This document shows positions 57,716 to 64,000 of a DNA stretch of 64,000 nt, one piece after another. Source of the stretch: Pegea sp. RAD2-039 (Eukaryota > Chordata > Thaliacea > Salpida > Salpidae); assembly GCA_034620365.1 (NCBI GenBank), contig JAQGEQ010000330.1, positions 434,001 to 498,000 of the forward strand. Reading direction: 5' to 3'. A program made the position numbers and the translations under genes. Position 1 is the first letter of the stretch; every line of letters begins with the position of its first letter. Below the pieces are notes generated by a model. That model did no database searches. It was not told where the DNA came from and saw nothing but the letters and a program-made list of their open reading frames with translations.

Positions 57716-59590
57716 TTAATTCGTTATTTACTTAATAATCTAAATTTAAACATACGATTATTATTATTAAAAGGTCTATTCAAATTTAAAAAATGCTAAT
57801 TAAATAATACATAGTTAACCAAAATGATTTTTTTCAATATTTTAAAGTGATATATTCAAAAAGTTTGTATTTAAATTTAACAGTAAACCAAAAAAAATTC
57901 TTCTCTCTGCTTTTATAAAGTAAAGATAATTCTTGCAGTTAATTAAAAAATCGTTATATATGTTTCAATATTGAAATAAAAAAATATTGACGTCTATTGG
58001 AAAGACATTATTGTTTTACACGTAGAATTTATCAGAGCAAAAGTTCTTTTGCTTTTAAAGCAAGTCTTAAACTATATTAGAAAATAATATAATACGAAAT
58101 ATTAAAATGAATTTTGAAACTAAATATTATAATTTTGAAACTAAATACTATAATGTATTGGATAAAGAAAACGATTAAAACAGTTCAAACAAAGAAAAAC
58201 ACATTAAACTTTAATTCTAAAGATTTTAAAAACAAAATTTTAAACACTTTTATCCAACGTTTAGATGTTAACATTTCAATAAAATTTTATTTTATGATAC
58301 ATAGATAGAGAGCAACAATTAATTCAGAAAATGCATTTAAAAATTTCTACATAATTTTTAAATCTAAAATGAATTTTATATCAATGTAATGATAATAGAT
58401 ATATTATAAAACTCGTTGAACATTTTGCTTTAAATTCAAGAGTGGATTTAGACTTACTTAATATACAGAAAATAAATGAAAATGTTGAACAGCAAAAAGT
58501 TTAACATGAAAAGCTCAACTAAAGAAAATTAACAATTTATTTAAATACCATTAAAATGTATAAACATTTTATAACCGATAAGCCAATATAAACTAACAAA
58601 ATTTCATTTAAAATCTATTAGTTTTACATAATAATAATTGTTTAACAGCCAAGAGCATTTAGCAAAATATTTTATTTTGAATAGTTTTCAAAATCTGTTA
58701 TCAAAACTCCATATATGAAAAACTTTAAAAAAATCGTTTCGAACAATTGTTTTAAAACTTTGAAATATTAAATAAAAGCAAATTTTCATAAAATTAAGCA
58801 AGCTAGAAAATATTTACACGACATCGTTAATACTTCAGGATTATGTAGCACCAATTGTAACCTTTCATTGGCATTAAGCCTACAACCAAGTAGAAGAAGC
58901 AAAAGATAATAAAGCACTCCTTTTGAGCAAATTGTACAACACAGTTGACGTTACCAAGCATATTTACTTAAGTATTTTTAACAAGATATATATATATGCT
59001 TAATTTATAAAATTGATTTATTGATCTCCAAAAAAGTTTGTAGATATTATAACTTTGAAAGCAATGTTAGAAACATAAAAATATTTGCACGTAAATTATG
59101 ATGACAGAATCAAAGTTCTAGAAGTTTCTGCAGTTTGGATTTTGTAGCTTGTCGATTATTATTTTGATGCTTTTACTGTTTTGCTATTAAAATTTGTTGT
59201 GCATTAAAATTTTTCAGCAATATTGAATAACTACAAATCTAGACTTATTAAGAGAATTTGTTAAAGCAGCTTGCATTCCTTTTTTGTTTCTTTTAAAGCA
59301 ACATAAAAGTATTAATTTTCTAAAAGTTTCTTTTAAATATTAATAATTTTAATATTAATAATGTAAAACACATATAATATTAAGCTGAAAACTCTATCTT
59401 AAAAAGTTTAATTCAGATTTAGTTTGAAAAGAAAAAAAACTTTCAAAAAAACGATATTATTACAGTTCTATTTTTTGAATGAGGTCTATAATTTTTACTA
59501 GAAAGCTCTTAATAAGGTTTTTTGAAACCATTTAACTTTGTGATAAAAGAAATATTTTATATAATTTCTTTATGATTTGTTTACATTTCT
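57716..59590 (-). repeat. Type-2 5' flank of gene G
   Basis: Contains an acceptor-like AAATTTAG at 57,740-57,750, a segment shared with 5.05-5.56 kb (58.1-58.6 kb), the promoter module at 58,946, and a (TA)n tract at about 58,985. The 64-codon frame at 58,114-58,308 is not kept in the other copies. Confidence 0.7.
58946..58955 (-). promoter_or_regulatory. CRE-like promoter module, gene G
   Basis: Minus strand GGTAACGTCAACTGTGTTG, about 1.23 kb from the ATG, the same as gene A. Confidence 0.5.
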
Positions 59591-61730
59591 TTTATATGTT
59601 TAAATACAAACTATTTTAAAAGAGAATGTCTTAGGTATTCATCACTTAATTAACTATATTAGTAATTTATAACGAGGCTTATAATTTAAAAGAAACTAAT
59701 GTATAAATAGATGTTTCTTACTAATGGATCACAATTTAAAGATTAGTAATTATAGTATTACTAATTATAATATTAATATATAATTATTAATTATATTATA
59801 GTATTTTTATTATGATATCTAAGATTTTTTGTTGTTAATAGTATCTCTTAGTAGGATTTCATTAGCAGATTAATATAGAGATTAGTAACTACTTGTGAGT
59901 GTAGTTGCAAGAAACTAAAGTTTCGATGTTAAACTATCTATTTTTCAATTTAATGAATTCTTTTTATCATTTCATATTAAAAATAAATGCATCTTAATAA
60001 TACATTTTATCAACAATTCAATCATCATAATTACTCTCATATGCTACAGTACTGAGTCATTTATTACCGAAATGTTTACATCAAACTTACAATTATAGGT
60101 TGATAAAAAATTAAGTGACTTTTTAATCTTTTTTAAATTTGGAAAAAAATCAGATGAACCATATTTTGCTGGTTGTTTAGCAGTTAGTTTATTTTAAACT
60201 TTTTTATTAGATAAGATCTTTACAAACTATTTGGTTTTATTATTTTTACGTCAGATTTGTTGCTAATCAACAAAACACAATCGTCTAACAATTTGTTTCG
60301 CTGTAGTTAATCTTCCCCCCATTGTCTTACTTCTATAATATTTAAAAGAATTCATCTTTAAATGCCTTTTATGGCTATATGGATTCTCCTAATATAAACG
60401 AAGCCAACTCTGAAAATAATAGAAGTATATAATTCTCTTATCCTCGTCCAACTGCATAAATATACGTAGTTAACAGTTATCTTTTTAGTTTTTCAATGAA
60501 AATTGCTTCCGAAGTCTTACTAATTCAATAGTTTTGTTGATTTTAGAGTTAAAACAGAGTTTCAGTAATCAGCAGTTTCAAGATCGATAAAAAACGAATA
60601 TACTCTAGAAGATATTCTTCTTGATATCGTTATATGAATATCTAGATATTCTAAATATATTCTAGAAGAAAAAAGTTTTTCAGCAGAACTTTTGTGTAAT
60701 AATTTAAATTTGATGAAATCATAAATCAACTAAAGATTAATTAAGAAAAACAAAGTCAGTGAAATGTAACATTTGCAACTTAATTTGAATCCAAATTGCT
60801 GATAAATTATTACTATATAACTTGATTTAATGAATTAATAATAAATAAATATAAGAAAATCTCTTTGATTGGAAAAACTCAGTATAGTGAAACAAAAATA
60901 ATAAACTGGGTTAATGAATTAAAATTTTCTGATTTTTTGTCACTGCATCGTGTTGCTATATGAAAGCAAAAGAACTTTTTCGTCATCTGCTTGCTTCCAT
61001 CAACTGATACAACCTTTAAGACTTTCTCAACAAAATAAGCTTTTTTAATTGGTGATCAGAATTTTAATAGTTTTTGCAATATTACTTTAAATAAATTGTT
61101 AAACTTTGTTGTGCTCACATAATATACAATCATTATCAGTTCAATAGATGTTGACTTCGTAGTTTGTACAAAATTATTTTAATTTAACGATTATTCTTTG
61201 GATTTGAATAAAATCAATTTTTTCATTGAACAATTTTCCGATTGAACTCAGTATGAGTAATTTTAAATATTTTTATTAAATAATTAATTAGCCTTCATCG
61301 TTTTAAACAACGATTTTTTTTTATTAATAACTTCTTATAAAATTTTTCATTAAATCTGTTTTGATGGATGAAACTCATGAAACAAATTTAAAAAAACCTT
61401 TAAGAGATTGAACAGTTAAGATTCGTTGAAAATAATTCAACTTCAAAATATAAAACAATTTTCAGATTTAAGAAAAAATATTTTTCAGAAACATTGTTTA
61501 ATAACTTGTATGGTTTTCATAAACTTGTTTCAATTTAGTGTTTGTTGGTTCAATTTTAAAATAAAAAATTTTTCTTACGAAGAATATTATTATACTTAAC
61601 TCAAATTCATTTTTTCCCAATTAAAGAAAAGAAACCACCGTTTAGAACAAGAAAATATGATTTATCTTATCTATTAAATACGTTGTGTTATTGAATGTAT
61701 TTTCAAATGTTGGTATTAATAACATAAGTT
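59590..61730. other. Unassigned A+T-rich DNA
   Basis: About 2.1 kb with no ORF of note, no recognisable repeat partner in the window and no RNA gene seen. A small perfect AT-rich run of TATTAATAT-like palindromes lies near 59,770-59,800. Confidence 0.45.
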
Positions 61731-64000
61731 GAAAATAATATTTTGCAGAAAGTCAAATCCATTTAAAGTTCATCGACAGATTGTCGATTCCAAAATGTTG
61801 AAGGAAAAAAGCTTTCATAGCTGTGCAATAACTTGATAACTATTTCTCTGCTTTACGAATTTCATTCAATCTAGTATTTGTCTGGAGGAAAGTATTTTTG
61901 TAAACTTTTATTTTTCTCTAAAAGTTTCATTTATTAAAAATTTTGAGACAAACTTTATTTCCTTGACATTAGTCTTATAGAAGATTATAACTTACTGATA
62001 GTTGCATAATACTTTTGTTGTAAGTTCAAAGTCTGTGAGCTAGATTATTTATCTAACAGATCTAAGAATACAAAAATTATAATTTTACAAAATATGAAAT
62101 AAAACTATTATGGAGTCACCTTTTTTATTTCTTTAAACCTTACACTTAGTTAAAAAACTAATCTGAAACTAATTTCTAGGTTTTTTTAGGTTTTTTAATT
62201 CAGTGAAAAACTCTATTGGCTAATTTTGATCAACTTAAATTGTTTATCAGAATTAAAATAACTAAGCAGTGCAATTATCAAAGATACTGATGTTGTAATA
62301 TCTAATATAGAACTTTTACTTCTGCAAAAATCTTAGATACAGAACTTAACTCAATACTTTCTTTTTTAACTTAGTGAATTACTGAGTTGGAAAAACTATA
62401 CAAGAACATAGCCTGAAGCAATGCAAAGTTTTCAAAATTATTTATCTTCAGCGACGTCTAGCGTCAACTTTTACGACTAAAACAATTAAAACTAAAAAAT
62501 CGTTAAATAAATTGTTCTAATTATATAAAAAAGTGGTTTTAGTTACACAAAATAAACAATTTTAGATTCGAATTAGTTTTTAAAAATTAAACTAAGTTCT
62601 TATAACATATATAATAATGATAGAACATACAAGAAGAAAGAATAAATACAAGAAGAATACTAATAAGAATAATATTTAGAAGAAAAATAAGGATAGAAAC
62701 AAGAAGAACATTTACTTATGATAAGATATACAAACAATTTAAAAGATTTAAATTATGATAAGATTTGTAGGAAAATAAAATCAAATACTGATTAATATTA
62801 AAGACTAAAAAATATAAATCAAAATTATCCTTCTCTTTTTATACATTGTAGGTATTTGTAAGTTTTTATCAAACCTAGCAATAAAATTACTAAGCTTAAT
62901 AAAACATTTAAAATAATTTTATCAAAATCATAACATCGAATATATTGACTAAATTCTCAAATAATTTTATAAATAGAAATTAGTGAACCAGAACCTTTGC
63001 AGTCTGTGGCGACGATTTGTTTGATAAAGTAAAAATACTGAAAAGAAAGATTAATATTTTGATATAACAGCTAAATAAAGAGATAAGATAATTCAAATAA
63101 AATTATCATTAATAACCAAAATATTAACAAACTAAAATGATACTTTCTTCAAGAGTATTAATCGAAATTAAAAGAATATGAAATTTATTGGCTGGTTAAT
63201 AAATTTATACATGTCTACAAGTTGTCTATTTCAAAATCCTGCTCGTTTTCAAGACCTAATACGTCTAATGTTCCATAATAATTCTTTGACTATCATCTCT
63301 TTCAATCTAATAATTGTCAAAACAAAAGTTAATTTTAATAATTACTTTCTCTCTTATAACCTTGATTTATTTAGAACTCTTACAAAATGTTTTCCTTTGA
63401 GAACAATTTTAAATTACTTTTTTTACTTAATTAAATTAATTTTCTACAAAAAGTTTATCGAAGACAAGAAAGAAAAAAACTTTTATAAAACAACTAGGTG
63501 AAATCATAAATTCATCACAAATGTACTAATGGTAGTCTGCCAATATTACGATTATTATATTCAAATTTAAAGGTTTTATTAACAACAAGAGTTGAAAATA
63601 ATATATTTTTAAGAAATTTAATTTTTTATAAAGTTTATCGACAGATTGTCGATTTCAAAATATTGCTAGTGTGGTGGACAACTAGCTGAGCAATTTGTTG
63701 AACTAAAAAATAGTTTTTTCTTTTATTAATTTCTTTCGATCTAGTATTTGTCAGGAGGAAAGTACTTTTTCAAACTTTTCTTTTTCTCTATAGGTTTGAT
63801 TTATTAAAAACTGTTAGACAAACTTTATTTCTCTGACATCAATCTTATAGAAGACTGTATCTTATTTCTAGGTGCAAAATACTTTCGAGTTTAAATTTTT
63901 CAAGTAATTCGTTAAAACTAAACATATTTTTTATATAAAGATATTTGTATTAGTTTGAATAAAATTTTTACAAATATTAAAAAATAAAGTCTTTCAAGTT
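61730..64000 (+). repeat. Element X, copy X4 (runs off the window)
   Basis: Contains both sub-repeats in full: palindromes at 61,772-61,788 and 63,637-63,653, about 1.87 kb apart. The frame 63,178-63,501 (107 codons, ATG start) is the longest in any X copy; X3 has a one-base indel that ends it after 73 codons. No family recognised. Confidence 0.75.

Noticed and set aside
1-64000. CRISPR array, tRNA or rRNA genes
   Set aside because: The regular 84-base repeats are protein-coding fingers, not spacer arrays. No cloverleaf or rRNA-like stretch was recognised, though a tRNA scan was not possible by eye.

Overview
The window looks like animal nuclear DNA. It is extremely A+T-rich (about three quarters by eye), shows no operon-like packing, and carries C2H2 zinc-finger genes with the metazoan TGEKPY linker plus a CR1/L2/Jockey-like LINE fragment. 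A cnidarian such as Hydra, or another very A+T-rich invertebrate, would fit, but nothing seen here proves the species.

The window is dominated by one locally amplified family of C2H2 poly-zinc-finger genes, seven of which are recognisable. Each has a single coding exon: about 98 residues of N-terminal region (an RKRKLS basic patch next to an acidic DD(D/E) stretch), then a tandem run of 28-residue fingers. Two subfamilies can be told apart. Type 1 (MNLIQGSNF... start): B 7671-8717 (+), C 17032-17742 (-), D 25331-26461 (+), E 34789-36255 (+, one internal stop), F 42038-43252 (-). Type 2 ([17 protein letters not shown] start): A 2932-3726 (-) and G 56662-57715 (-, frameshifted). Broken type-2 copies lie at about 4.6-5.4 kb, 22.5-23.1 kb, 31.5-32.5 kb and 48.9-49.4 kb. 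Three of these lie upstream of, and divergent from, an intact or nearly intact type-1 gene (B, D, E), which suggests that the ancestral repeat unit was a divergent type-2/type-1 pair.

The non-coding DNA is part of the same amplification. Type-1 genes carry a shared 5' flank of about 2 kb, containing a CRE-like GGTAACGTCA plus TATA module 1.1-1.2 kb before the ATG and a TTTTCTTCAG-type splice acceptor just before the ATG. They also carry a shared 3' flank of about 2.3 kb. B and C sit in a large inverted repeat (about 5.7-11.1 kb against 14.65-19.75 kb). Between and around the units lies a second dispersed family, element X with its junction piece Y (11.0-14.77, 28.8-31.5, 49.6-52.45 and 61.7-64.0 kb; extra Y at 54.2-54.5 kb). 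A third repeat, R3, occurs at 21.7-22.5, 45.8-46.6 and 54.96-55.45 kb. LINE 3' ends are at 20.55, 45.5 and 48.2-48.9 kb.

The products are presumably nuclear DNA-binding proteins. The finger scaffold is nearly invariant while the base-contact helix positions differ from finger to finger, so the paralogues would read different DNA targets. No partner domain (KRAB, ZAD, BTB, SET) is visible. No tRNA, rRNA, CRISPR array or bacterial-type feature was seen. Block edges were found by reading and are good to a few tens of bases.
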